DNA of 64,000 nt from Allantophomopsis cytisporea. Lineage: Eukaryota; Ascomycota; Leotiomycetes; Phacidiales; Phacidiaceae. Below, piece after piece: positions 13,160 through 24,960 of the stretch; the stretch's first letter is position 1; each line of letters starts with the position of its first letter. The DNA is taken from NCBI GenBank assembly GCA_024752435.1, contig CP103032.1:558001-622000 (forward strand), given 5' to 3'. The notes below the pieces were generated by a model. That model searched no databases and was not told where the DNA came from. It was given only the letters and a program-made list of their open reading frames with translations. Both the position numbers and the translations under genes were made by a program.

Positions 13160-13971
13160 ATGCTTCACAAGTTTGTAGGCTCTAAAATAGCCTCAGGTGT
13201 TCTTCGATGTATCGAGCTCGTCTCCGCGGCTGTTGTCACTGGCCTCGTGGGCGCTTATATTCACAACGTCAACAATGCTCATAACAGTCTCGACTCGCGC
13301 ATGGCTTATACCATGTCGATTGCTTCCATTAGTCTTTTCGCCTCTATCATTCTTGCCATCCCTTTCAAATTCACCTTTTGGGCTTTCGGGCTCGATTTTG
13401 CACTATTCGTATGCTGGATGGTAGCATTTGGGCTCCAAATCCACGTGAGTACTTGTGGCTATCGTCAAATCCTGCACATCGAACTTGCTAATCTATAATC
13501 CTAGCTTATATCTGGTGGTTGCAATTCATATTGGTATTGGTCGAACTGGGGGTACTATTATGGCGGCTATTACAATGACATCACTCCCGATGAAATAAAC
13601 TCATCATTTGTTGGCAACGCTTCATGCTCAAAATGGCGGGCCATGGTTGCTTACAGCTTCATTGGAGGCTTGTTTTGGCTCATGAGTGCTGGACTTGTAA
13701 GTTTACAATATACCAAACTCGTTGGAAGTTTCTGACATGGAATAGGGCATTTCTTATGTGATCAGGTCGCGTCATGCAGCAAGAAAGGAGCTTCAGAGCC
13801 CCCATTTGCCAGAAAGGCCACACTTTTCAGAGGTAGAACAGTACGTGGTATTTTATTTTCAGCTCTAGTCACTCTTTTTCACTCGTTCCCTTGTCACCAT
13901 ATATTTACAAAGCTGACTTCAATAGCGTAACCACTGTTGACGAAGAGGAAAAGCTCGCCACTTCACCTTGA
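13160..13971 (+). CDS. MARVEL-domain four-helix membrane protein
   Basis: Exons 13160-13444, 13505-13696, 13746-13840 and 13926-13971 join to 205 residues; all introns are GT..AG and all phases agree. There are four membrane helices, at about residues 16-38, 48-70, 72-94 and 140-160. The loop between helices three and four is rich in Tyr, Trp and Gly and includes two Cys. A short charged cytosolic tail ends in EEEKLATSP. This four-helix layout with a polar first turn matches the MARVEL family, whose members sit in specialised membrane patches and help organise membranes or vesicle traffic. The role in this fungus is not known. Only the first exon gives a long open frame; the rest is recovered by splicing. 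Confidence 0.82.
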
Positions 13972-15312
13972 GGTAACTGAACCCCTCAACTCTTATGAAG
14001 ACGTAGGAAAGTTGACCTTGGGTTCCAATGGGGTTTTATACAATTTCGTATCTCTATCTATCATATCTCTCCATCATATCTCTGTCTATGTATATAGCGG
14101 TCATAACATCAATGATCATTCTTCTCCGCACATGCTATTGATTCCAAAAGTGTGACGTCCTATCAAATTTAAATCACAACATTCTAATCACATGTATACA
14201 TCGAACGTAATAAAGTTCGATACAATAAACAATTGAACAAGCGCTCCATGTCGAGTCTTGTCGTTGAATAGCAGTTTATGAGTTGGGATTGACTTTATTC
14301 CGGAGCAGTCCTGCATCGTTCGAAGAGAAAGATAATCATAATTATATGTTGATACCGACAAAGAAAGCTTCAAGTAAAAAGATGAGATTATCGACTTGGG
14401 ACTTACCGGAAAATGTGATCGCATAAACTGACAATAAGCAGCGTAGAGATTAAACAACGGATAAGACATGCCTTGCTTTCTTGTATTATTCAAGTGCGGT
14501 ATTGTATCAGTATGAGCTGAATACTTAGGCGCTTGTAAGATTATGTAATAAACATAGCACTGCTTAAAATTCCGTAATCACATATGTAAATAGAATCTCA
14601 TCAATGCAAGATTTGGCTGTTAATCCCTTTCCACGTGCAAAACACATGTCGCAAACACCCAAGGAATGTATTGGCTGGGGATCTTAACCAGCCGCTATAA
14701 TAGTGGGAAGTTCGATCAAGCTCAAACTCTCCATTAGTTTACCTAACTTAAGTAATGCAGGGTAACGGGAACCAGTGGATGACAGGATCCGAAATGCAGT
14801 CCACACCAAAACTCACCTACAGCACCACAGTACAGTACTGCGTACTATGACGATCGCCCTACGAGGTCTCGCCTGTCAACGACTAATGAGATGCATGCAG
14901 TAAGATATTGATAACACTACTAAACTTTGCCAGGCTAGTAAATAAGCACGACCCCTTACAGCCCTACTAAGTATCCCCCCAACCTCATACTCAAGACTTA
15001 CATGCGGAGCGGACACTTCTACCTTTAGCCACTGATAAAATTGTATTATCTACAGTAACCAATAGATGCTCATAATATTCTGCCTCTATGCCGATCATGC
15101 CAGGAGATGAACCGTGGCTTTTCAGCCTTATGACGCTGGGGAGGATTCATAGTGAATTACTTATGTGTCACAGTTGAAGTATAAATATTCACGCAGAATC
15201 TCTGAGGAGTCATGTGGAGACCGAAGTGTTCCATTTAAGTCCGCTTGATTACTCATGTCGGATCCATTTGTAGTCTAGTACTACACCAATACCTTACTAT
15301 GTATAGTAACGA
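13972..15312. other. Intergenic, no gene seen
   Basis: AT-rich spacer between the convergent MARVEL and zinc-ribbon genes. The longest frame (14188-14493, minus) has no motif and is probably chance. No repeat or RNA gene was recognised. Confidence 0.5.
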
Positions 15313-15822
15313 TTATACTAAGGATTTATGTTGCTCACTGGAGTAGACGGGCGGGCCCTGCTGCCAAAGCTGTTCTCCGTTTTCAGCCTGCTTGTTACCA
15401 CATGCTGCGCAGAACCTGTCTGATTTCTTGCCCAAGACACCACAAGCCGCACAATATCTTGTAGCCCCCCCGACTTCCTGGGCACCACCGACACCCACCA
15501 CACTTGGCATCATACCATGAGCCATACCTGGGACCACGCCTCCAGCAAGGCCAGCAGGAACTGAATAATGCCTCTCGTTTCTCTCCTCATTCATGGCTCT
15601 CTCCTTGACCAATGCTGCCTCTACTGCTAATGCTGTACGGCGATCCAAATCTTCCTGTTCGCGTCTGTTCTTTTCTGCAAGTCTGTCTTCCTCGTAATCT
15701 CGCTGTCTCTGAGCTTCGAGACTTTGCTGTTCAGCACGTCCAACTTCACGTCTAGCAGCGCTCCTGGAGGCGCCTACTACCAAGGCTGCACCTAAGATAG
15801 GTCTGCGTCTTCTGCCGTACAT
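15313..15822 (-). CDS. Small zinc-ribbon protein with coiled-coil segment
   Basis: An unspliced frame of 169 residues starts at the ATG at 15822. The N-terminus (MYGRRRRPILGAALVVGASRS) is basic then Gly/Ala-rich. Residues about 24-80 are charged and rich in Glu, Arg and Gln, so probably a coiled coil. A Gly/Met-rich linker follows, and then a zinc ribbon with two knuckles, CAACG and CAACG, separated by ten residues (near 125-142). This arrangement recurs in small fungal proteins of unknown function. The ribbon most likely binds one zinc ion structurally. A 5' UTR intron (15880-15828) and an upstream ATG at 15886 that overlaps the main start out of frame suggest translational control. Confidence 0.72.
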   Translation of the reverse strand: MYGRRRRPILGAALVVGASRSAARREVGRAEQQSLEAQRQRDYEEDRLAEKNRREQEDLDRRTALAVEAALVKERAMNEERNERHYSVPAGLAGGVVPGMAHGMMPSVVGVGGAQEVGGATRYCAACGVLGKKSDRFCAACGNKQAENGEQLWQQGPPVYSSEQHKSLV

Positions 15823-15827
15823 TTGGT

Positions 15828-15880
15828 CTGTGTTTTAATCAGATAAGAGCATTGAGTTTAGACAAGTTTGAAATACCTAC
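15828..15880 (-). other. Probable 5' UTR intron and upstream ORF
   Basis: On the minus strand GTAGGT (15880) and ACACAG (ending 15828) bound a 53-base intron with a CTGAT-type branch point, six bases before the zinc-ribbon start codon. An ATG at 15886-15884 precedes the donor. Whether spliced or not, it opens a short frame that stops out of frame with the main protein; in the spliced form it overlaps the main start. Confidence 0.4.
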
Positions 15881-18278
15881 CGGCATGAAAGGTTTGATAG
15901 TGTTAAATTTGGAGGTATCAGTGGAGACTGGTTGTAGAAAGATCTTTTCAGTGATCAAGTGCAATGTGTGAGTGAGGATTCAATATCGTGATGTTGCTGA
16001 CTTTTCCAGATAATGAGGATTATATATGTCTAGCTGAAGCAACTGACCTAGTAATGAGATGATCATAAATCAAGACTCACTACGACGATTAGCCGACTAT
16101 AACGTTTACCCAAAAATATGAGGGACATATTTGTATAAGTCTAGAGCTTCTTTGTCGCTCTGCCACAAAAGTAATAACCGACGCATGTTGATGCTTCCAT
16201 CTCCGCACAATAACAAGTGAACGGTTAGAGCAGTCATCAGACTTCTCTTAAGATAACGCCTAAGTTTTCAGCTGATAGCCACACTTACGAAGTAGGTTTG
16301 AGCAGTAGATTTCATCTTTGCAGCTTGTAGGCTACATACATGAGCAGTAGCTACCTGCACCACCTGACTTGAGTGTTGGAGACGGGCTATGGTATACGGC
16401 CTCGATGGGCTTTCAAAGCAACTGACTTTTGAAAAGACCACCAAACTAGTCTATCATGATATTTCCCTTCAAGCGATACCGAGGTGTTGAGTTCCTTAGA
16501 TAGACTTTTCTAGTGCCGCAGTCGTCTCATTGTCTACCATGCAGCCAGTGTTTCTATCATAAGTCCTTGATATCGATCTTCGCTATCAAATAGCAGGTAG
16601 ATTTTCATAATGAAGATTTATCAGATTGAAGCGTATCTCCTAACACTGACATAGATAAATTAGCGAAGTAAAGAAGGACTTTAATTAGCGATTTTAAAGG
16701 TATTCTGTCACATCTACTATGTATGGGAATAAAGTATTTGCACTATTAGAAAAGAGGTGTGTTCTGAAAACCCTTGTGGCGGTGCTTGGTCCTGTTCACT
16801 ACATGTTTGCGGGGTTGCGGGAAGGAGTATCAAGCTAAGGCGTACGTTCGTTGGATAACTAGCTTAGAGCCATGACACCTTTAGACGAATCAACACCCTC
16901 AGTCTTAGATATCCAGAGTTACAGTGTATATTTCTTACCTGGTGTTTATTTCCTTACGAAGCCGTAAATCTGTACCATGATTACATGTGAAAGGTTATAT
17001 CCGAGTCTGGATACCTGGAAGGTGCAGAATGTGGGTTAGTTGACTTACAAAAGATCAAGGGATTGATGGAATCCTAAGATATGGCTCGACAAATGGTTTC
17101 GTGGCTCCCAGAAGCACATTGGTCTTACGTTGTATGGCTCCACAGACTGCTTTCAAGCATATCACTTCTCATATACCTTCAAAGAATTGGTGCTGGTGCA
17201 ACACGCATTGCCAGTCAGAAGTCTGGGATCAATAATAAAGAAGGACTTTGTTAATAGCTTGACAGCTGAAAATGCCAGGACTTACTTCCATAGGGTTCTT
17301 TTAATGCTATTTCCGTCTGTATATGATCAAGTAACGAGACTCTACTACTTATAAAAGAACTGTCATGTTACTATGTACACAGCAAATGAAGCAGTTACTC
17401 GTCTTAAAAAGAGGCTAAGTATATCAACTTCAGCGAAAGCTTTGCCCGCAACTTTTGTGACTAAGCACGCAGAGCTTAAAATGTTACCACCTTCACGAAC
17501 CACTGGAAATACCAGCAGAAAATACGGTAGGATGGGGTTGTTACACTATTCAAATTCCTATTTGATACTTTCCTTGTCAAGAGCTATCTGTTATCAACTG
17601 TAAGCCGGGAAAAGGGCTAAACATCGTTCCGGGAACGGTTGTTTTCACATGTTTTTGAGACCACAACCTTAGTTCGGCACGGCAGGCCCAGATAAGGCGC
17701 CCATGGAAAAATAAAACCCGAAATGAAACAAAAAGAAGAGAAGGGAGTGAAAAGAAAAATGCTTACACAGTGGTGCGAGAAAGAGTGTATGAGTGAGTAG
17801 AGGCTTTTGATCAGACGGTGACTCCGGTCCTGGGGAAGGGAAAGAGAGAGGTCCGTGCTTGGTAAGATTGACTCCGATCAATGCGCTATGCATGTTCATG
17901 CCACAATTTATGAGTATATCAAAAACAAAATGTGCGTAGTAATGTTATCTAGGAAGATCAATAGCTTCAAAATAGTAATAAAATGATGTGCCTGGCTGCT
18001 ATGTATGCATGCTGTGATTGGCTATCAACGTACTTCTGTCCGATCTTGTCGCCTTGGGATTCTAAGTCTCTTGATATTAGGAGATGGTATAAGCTTTCAG
18101 ATTCAGCTTTGGCGAGACCAATCTATTAGTCCCAGAAACTCAAAACTTTGGTGCGTGCTGCTACGAAGCGTGGAGCTAGTATCATAATGCAGATGCCAGA
18201 ACATGCTTGATGTCAACCAGAGAAGGAGGGTCTGAGTTGTGGGGATTACGAAGTCCCATTTTTCTTAGTCTTGCGAAA

Positions 18279-18284
18279 TATAAA
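18279..18284 (+). promoter_or_regulatory. TATA box of the PDR transporter gene
   Basis: TATAAA lies 108 bases before the chosen ATG at 18387, leaving room for a short leader. It supports 18387 as the start rather than the earlier in-frame TTG region, which would fall almost at the predicted transcript start. Confidence 0.45.
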
Positions 18285-18386
18285 GGCTAACATCTAGATG
18301 TTCTAGTGTACTGGTCCTTGTTGCTGGAGGCATCAATTGTTTTCTTTTACTACAGCATTGATTCTGCAATTTGCCAATATCTAAAG

Positions 18387-21300
18387 ATGGAAATTCCAAG
18401 CCCCAGAGAGCATGGAAAGAAAGCTCGTGCTACCTCGCATGATGGATATGTGCATCCTCATGTGTCTTTCTCAGTTGGCGTGAAACCAATTGTCTCAGGA
18501 GATATGGAAATAATGTCACTTCCGGGTGATATATCTCATCACAGAACGAACGATGAAGATGTATACGCAGAGCTTAACCGCCTCGCAGCTAGGATGCCAG
18601 AACCTCGAAGATCCTCAACACACTCAATTGGGGAAATTCCAATCGGAGGCGAATCATGCAAGCTCGACCCCGGCAGTCCAGACTTTGACGCTCGAGAATG
18701 GGTTCAGGTACTTATGAGAAAAGCGGAGAAAGCAGGTGTGAAATCACAGCGAGCATCCTTCGCATTTAGAAATCTCGTTGTGTCAGGCTCAGGAAAATCG
18801 GTGAACATCCAAAAAACCGTAATTTCACCGCTACTAGATCTAGTCAACGTTCATCAATTTTCTTCTTTCAACAAGCCTGTCGGAAGAACGATACTTAACG
18901 GATTCGATGGATATGCGAAACCTGGGGAGATGTTACTTGTGCTAGGACGTCCAGGAAGTGGTTGTTCTACTCTCCTTAAGACAATCGCGGGAGAGTTGGA
19001 AGGACTTCAAGTCGGTGTGAATTCGTCAGTCTCATACAACGGTACTTCAACTTTTTTTATTGTAATAAAATACACATTCTGACGAAGCTTCAGGAGTGCC
19101 ACAAGAAAAAATGATGAAAAATTATAAAGGCGAGGTTATATATAACGCGGAGGTTGATAAGCACTTTCCTCATCTCACAGTGCATAATACATTGGAGTTT
19201 GCAGCAGCTGCCCGTACACCTGCAAACCACATAGTAGCAACTTCACGGAACGAAAACATACGTCAAGTCACTGCTGTTGTCATGGCGATATGTGGATTGA
19301 GCCACACCAAGAACACGAAAGTAGGCAATGACTTTGTACGCGGTGTCTCTGGAGGCGAAAGAAAGGTGAGATATTGATTATAGTCAGCCTACGGTGTAAA
19401 TACTAATGTGTGTTAAGCGTGTGAGTATTGCAGAGATGTTGTTAGCACACTCTTCCATTGGATGTTGGGATAATAGCACAAGAGGTCTTGATGCAGCAAC
19501 TGCATTGGGTTACATTCGCACACTCAGAACAAGTTCTAACATTCTTGGAACTACTCATGCAGTTGCTGTATATCAAGCATCCCAGGCAATGTATGATTTG
19601 TTCGACAATGTAACTGTTCTTTACGAAGGTCGTCAAATTTTCTTTGGGACCACGACCTCGGCTAAAGGGTATTTCGAGAGGATGGGTTGGAATTGTCCAG
19701 CTCGTCAAGTCACTGGAGACTTTCTCACTTCAATCACGAACCCTCAAGAGAGGCAACCACGTAATGGTTACGAGTCACGTGTACCACGGACTCCAGGCGA
19801 GTTCGAAAGATACTGGAAAGTGTCTCCAGAGTACAATAAATTACAGACTGAACTATTCCATTCTGCGGACTTATCCAACGACGATACTCAAGCCGAATTT
19901 GAAAGTTCACACCAAGCCTCTCAATCCCTCTACGTCAAACGCAAGACTCCTTACATCATCACATTGCCTAGGCAGCTTGATATTTGTACCAGACGTGCTT
20001 ATCAACGGCTTTGGAACGATAAGGCATCAACGATTACCGTTATAATTGGGCAAATAATTATGGCATTGATCGTTGGCTCTGTTTACTTTGGAACCTCAGA
20101 TGATACAAATAGTTTCTTTGCCACTGGATCGACACTCTTCTTCGCGACATTGCTAAATGCCCTTATAGCCGTAACCGAAATTAATGGGCTTTACGCACAG
20201 AGACCTATCGTGGAAAAGCATGCTTCATATGCGTAAGATTACCAACTTGAAAATATAAACCAAACTGACAATGCAAGCAGCTTCTGTCACCCTTTCATCG
20301 AAGCCCTTGCTGGTATTATATCTGACATGCCGGTCAAGTTCATGATTGCAGTGTTCTTCAATATCATCCTCTATTTTCTCGCTGGACTTCGTGCAGATGC
20401 CTCACGCTTCTTTATATTCTTTTTGTTTACCCTTCTAACACGATACACCATGTCTGCAATGTTCAGAACAGTGGCTGCAGCTACACGAGCAGTATCTCAG
20501 GCTTTAGCTGTTGCCGGCCTCCTCATACTTGTCATTGTGATCTACACTGGATATACGATTCCTCGTTCATATATGCACCCATGGTTCAAGTGGCTGAGTT
20601 GGATAAATCCGTTAGCATATACATTTGAAGCGTTGATGGTGAATCAAATGCACGGGATTGAGTATCCTTGCGCAAAGTGAGTACTCATCTCTTATTGAGT
20701 TATAATCTAACGAGAAGAACAGCTTCGTCCCTAGTTACCCAAACCTATCTGGGAAAACTTTCGTATGCTCTGTTACAGGAGCTACTGCCGGAGAGTCAAC
20801 TGTGTTAGGGGATACATACTTAGAAGCCAGCTTTCAGTACAGTCACTCCCATCTGTGGCGTAACTTTGGGATTCTACTAGGTTTCTACTTCTTTTTCCTG
20901 ATAACCTATCTGATTGCTTCCGAATTAAATTCTACGACTGCTAGTACCGCCGAGGTACTGCTCTTCAGAAAACTACCAACTTCGAAACCAGTCCCCCAGT
21001 TTGACTCATACAACGTTGATGAAGAGATGCGTAAGCGAACGTCCTCAGACGGAGCAGAATATAATAAGGAAGACCACATTAAACGACGTACTAGTGTCAT
21101 AAAAGAGAAATCTGTTTTTACATGGCAAGACGTGACTTACGACATCAAAATCAAATCTGAACCACGAAGGCTTTTGTCATCTGTCTCTGGCTGGGTAAAA
21201 CCAGGTACTCTAACAGCATTAATGGGGGTCTCTGGAGCTGGAAAAACAACGTTACTTGATGTACTTGCTCAGAGGACCTCAGTGGGAGTGATCACAGGAG

Positions 21301-23457
21301 ACATGTTGGTAAATGGACAACCTTTGGGGAGTAACTTTCAGCGAAATACGGGTACATACTTATCATGGAGGAAGTTTATGTTGACATATGATACTAATTT
21401 GATGTAGGCTATGTGCAGCAGCAAGATCTTCATCTTGAAACCTCAACCGTCCGTGAAGCACTACGCTTCAGCGCTATGCTACGACAGCCAGCCTCGACTT
21501 CTAAAAAGGATAAATACGGACATGTTGAAGAAATAATCGAGGTATATATACCGGATTTGACATCACAGATAACAGACGTACTGACCAAATTCCAAGATGT
21601 TGCATATGGAAGAGTTCGCAGAAGCCATTGTGGGGATACCGGGAGAAGGTTTGAATGTGGAACAACGCAAGCTCTTGTCAATAGGTGTTGAACTAGCAGC
21701 AAAACCTAGTCTTCTCCTCTTTCTCGACGAACCAACCAGTGGCTTGGATTCGCAGAGCTCGTGGGCAATTGTAGGGTTTCTGCGCAAACTTGCTAACAAT
21801 GGCCAAGCTGTCCTTGCAACCATACACCAGCCAAGCTCCATCTTGTTCCAGGAGTTCGACAGATTGCTTTTCCTTGCAAAAGGAGGTAAAACTGTATACT
21901 TCGGTAAAATCGGACATAACGCGGAAACTCTGACTGAATATTTTCAACACAAGGGGGCCAGGAAGTGCCGAAATTCCGAGAACCCGGCGGAGTACATCTT
22001 GAATATTGTGACAGAGGGACAGACCGGACAATCTACCCATGACTGGCCAGATATTTGGAACAATAGTGAAGAGTTTCAAAGGGTTAGAGCGGAGCTGGAA
22101 ATCATCCATCGAAGAACCAGTGAACAAACAAGGAGTCCAGGGTTAGATGACAATAATGAGTTTGCGATGCCATTGCACACCCAACTTCGTTATACAATCA
22201 TTCGTATCTTTCAGCAGTACTGGCGCACACCATCATACATATGGGGAAAATTCATGCTTGGTGTGGCAGCTTCACTGTAAGTTCTATCCACAACATGGAG
22301 TTCGACAAACATTGACGCTCTCTAGTTTTGTCGGATTCTCCTTCTTTAATGCAAGTGATTCTTTACAGGGATTACAGAATGCCATATTTAGCATATTCAT
22401 GTTAACCTCGATTCTTAGTTCACTTGTTCAACAAGTCCGTACCAACTCTTGTATATTCGATCATAGCTAACTTGGCATCAGGTCATGCCCCGATTTGTCA
22501 CACAGCGATCTCTATATGAAGTTCGCGAGAAACCTTCAAAAACATATTCCTGGATAGCTTTCATTCTTGCAAATATCATCGTTGAAATTCCCTACCAGAT
22601 ATTCCTTGGAATACTTGTATTTTCGTGCTACTATTATCCGACTTTTGGGTAATGTCAACCGACCACTTTATTACAAGGATCTTTACTGACATTATATAAA
22701 GTGTTCAAGACTCTAACAGGCAAGGTCTCATCCTTCTGTTTTGCATTCAATTCTTTGTCTTTGCAAGCACATTCGCCCACATTGTTATTGTTGCTTTGCC
22801 AGACGCCCAGACAGCCGGCGCAATAGCCACGCTCATGTTCTCAATGTGCATGATATTCAACGGGTAAGTCCAGCTTCGAAAACTACATACGTGCAATGTT
22901 TCATCTCCCACAATACAGTTTCCATGTCTAACAATTTCTCGCCCTTCAATAGAGTTTTCCAGCCACCATCTGCACTTCCCCGATTCTGGATATTTATGTA
23001 TAGGCTGAGTCCTCTCACCTATACTGTTGGTGGTATATCAGCAACTGCTATGGCCGGTCGCTCCGTCCGTTGCTCTACTTCTGAGCTCAATGTTTTCGAA
23101 CCCCCTACAGGCCAGACATGCGGTCAGTACCTTCAATATTATCTCAGCTCTAGTCCTGGAAATCTTTACAACGCAGCTGCAACTAGTGGGTGCCAATATT
23201 GCTCATTGTCAAGCGCAGATCAGCTTCTCTCTGCATCAGATATCTCTTGGAGAGAGAGATGGAGGAACTGGGGCATCGGCTGGACATTCATAGTTTTCAA
23301 CATTCTGATGTCTATGGTGATCTACTATATATTCAGAATCCGGAAAAACAACTTGAAGAAGATAGGGAAGATGTTCGGAAGTTTATATTTCGGTTTGCAG
23401 GTTGTTGGCATGTACATCAGAATTTTGTTCCTTGGCTGTGCGATAGCACTCTGCTAA
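18387..23457 (+). CDS. PDR-type ABC-G multidrug exporter
   Basis: Eleven exons (18387-19041, 19094-19365, 19418-20232, 20281-20676, 20723-21351, 21408-21541, 21597-22276, 22326-22434, 22482-22648, 22702-22863, 22953-23457) join in frame to 1507 residues, the normal size. The order is NBD-TMD-NBD-TMD, as in yeast Pdr5 and Botrytis BcatrB. NBD1 has the family's atypical Walker A GRPGSGCST and Walker B CWDNSTRGLD, with signature VSGGERK. NBD2 has canonical GVSGAGKTT and LLLFLDEPTSGLDS with the atypical signature LNVEQRK. This asymmetry is characteristic of fungal PDR pumps, so it is not damage. The protein should sit in the plasma membrane and export hydrophobic compounds such as phytoalexins, fungicides or metabolites. 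It is convergent with a cupin gene and near two oxidoreductases, which may make or degrade its cargo. Confidence 0.94.
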
Positions 23458-23762
23458 ATCAGGTTCTTTTAGTAGTTTTTTATCCAATCTTAATATCAAG
23501 CACTGATTATACATTTCACTTCATGTCGGAATATCAGCTTGTTATGTTGATTATAGACTTCAAAGTTATCTTTGACTCCCAAGTACGAGAACATCTCAAC
23601 TTTCAGTCTGGGTAAACCTTTAACAAGATCAGGACAATAAGTGATATCTAACAGTGTTCTATCGTCCCGACAATTCTACTAATATCTCGAAAAGACATAT
23701 GCAGAACCTTTCTAAATATCACAAATCCTTGCAATATCGATAACCCCTCCTGCTTAAGATAT
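23458..23762. other. Convergent 3' spacer
   Basis: A 305-base spacer between the ends of the PDR and cupin genes. It is AT-rich and should hold both poly(A) regions; no gene or repeat is visible. Confidence 0.5.
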
Positions 23763-24335
23763 TCATTTTCTCTCAGGCTCCTTATGCCCTGGAATCCCTC
23801 CATAATCATCCCCAAGCTTTTTCCCATTCCGAACGACTTCTTCCGCATCCAGCAAAACATACAACATACGAACCCAATTTGTATCACTCGTATTCCGCCA
23901 GGCATGAATTGTTCCCCTCTGCACACTAACATCACCACGTCTCATAAGCCTCTTCTCCCCGGAGTCCAAAATCAATTCCACCTCCCCTTCCAACACAACG
24001 CCATAATCCAGACTCGCAGTGCGGTGCATCGGACTCGTGAGCCCAGGCGGCATATCAACATAACGCACCACGCTGCCGCCTGGGATGGAAATTCCCGGCC
24101 CGCTCTCCGGTTGCAAGTGCTTTTTGTAGGACTCGATGTCGGCGGTCGTGCTCATGTTCAATGGGAATTGCGTAGTTGTGTACGTCAGCCCGAACTGAGC
24201 GTCACCGGGTAGCTGCTTGAAAGGAATTTCGTCGGGCACCAGAGGGGAGAACACTGCAGTGCCTTGGGGGTCGTGGTCTGTTATGTAGCGATGCACTTTG
24301 GGCAGACCATTTTCGCGAATGTCAGGTTGCGACAT
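23763..24335 (-). CDS. Cupin-fold protein, cytosolic
   Basis: A single-exon frame of 190 residues starts at the ATG at 24335. The C-terminal half is a cupin barrel: SPMHRTASLDYGVVLEGE resembles cupin motif 1, then LMRRGDVSVQRGTIHAWRN gives motif 2 with its His. In motif 1 the usual HxH is replaced by HRTxSLD, a variant I associate with fungal cupins near metabolic gene clusters, so metal binding may use Asp or may be weak. There is no signal peptide. Relatives include small dioxygenases and isomerases, but the reaction cannot be named. It is on the same strand as the neighbouring monooxygenase gene, 625 bases downstream of it, which suggests a shared pathway. Confidence 0.85.
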   Translation of the reverse strand: MSQPDIRENGLPKVHRYITDHDPQGTAVFSPLVPDEIPFKQLPGDAQFGLTYTTTQFPLNMSTTADIESYKKHLQPESGPGISIPGGSVVRYVDMPPGLTSPMHRTASLDYGVVLEGEVELILDSGEKRLMRRGDVSVQRGTIHAWRNTSDTNWVRMLYVLLDAEEVVRNGKKLGDDYGGIPGHKEPERK

Positions 24336-24960
24336 GGTGGATGATTTATATTTTTTTCTCTTCGCGACTTTGTTTTTGTTCAGATATTCGCTGCTTCTTT
24401 GTCAATTGCAAGTCTAAAAGCTACATGGACTATTTAAATCAGGAAATAAAGTGTTTGATATACTCGGACGTCAGTATTTGGATACCGTGGTATTAAGTGA
24501 TTGTGGTGGGGTATTGCGGGGGTAGGTATCGGGACATGGCACATTGACTTCGGGAGGTGGGGGCGGAGAGATTTGCGCTGAGAAAGGCATCTTTGGCACC
24601 TCATATTCGAAATTAAGATCACGAATCTCGAGTCGGCTCAGGTCGGATACTCGAAAATTATAGTTGAAACATTAAAGGAATTAGAGCTCATTTTGCACAC
24701 TTAGTAATAGTTGTAGTGTGGTTTGAGGATGTCGATACTGTAGATCGTAAATGAAGCCTGAGCACTATCGTTTGGTCAGCATTCAGAGTATCATCATATT
24801 TTCGAGTGGCGATGATAAAGGACTTTTTGTAAATATCTATCCACATTGTTCAGGTATAACAATGGTTGAAAAAGCTGTCAATCTAGGTTTTACTCATTTA
24901 AAAATTTCGATGTTCATTCTATCTCCTTCACTGGTGGTGCATATCTTCAATGAGACTAAA
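24336..24960. other. Spacer upstream of the cupin gene
   Basis: A 625-base spacer holding the cupin promoter (near 24340-24450) and the 3' end of the monooxygenase gene. Short frames here have no recognisable content. Confidence 0.5.

Larger units (their letters stand above)
15823..18386. other. Spacer between zinc-ribbon and PDR genes
   Basis: About 2.5 kb between two divergent genes, with no gene I can support. Frames at 17130-17354, 17373-17603 and 17669-17899 show no motif. A short inverted repeat, CGTTCC-G-GGAACG, lies at 17625-17637. Confidence 0.5.

Noticed and set aside
17130..17603. Two consecutive plus-strand frames between the zinc-ribbon and PDR genes
   Set aside because: No recognisable motif, no phase-consistent splice join, and composition like the surrounding spacer.
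17625..17637. Inverted repeat CGTTCC-G-GGAACG
   Set aside because: Too short and too far from a gene start to call an operator or terminator on its own.
21430..22127. Antisense frames in the PDR second half
   Set aside because: Shadows of the NBD2 exons; no independent motifs.
23784..24212. 142-residue plus-strand frame opposite the cupin
   Set aside because: It lies wholly antisense to a well-supported cupin frame and reads as low-complexity His/Pro/Ile text, so it is a shadow.
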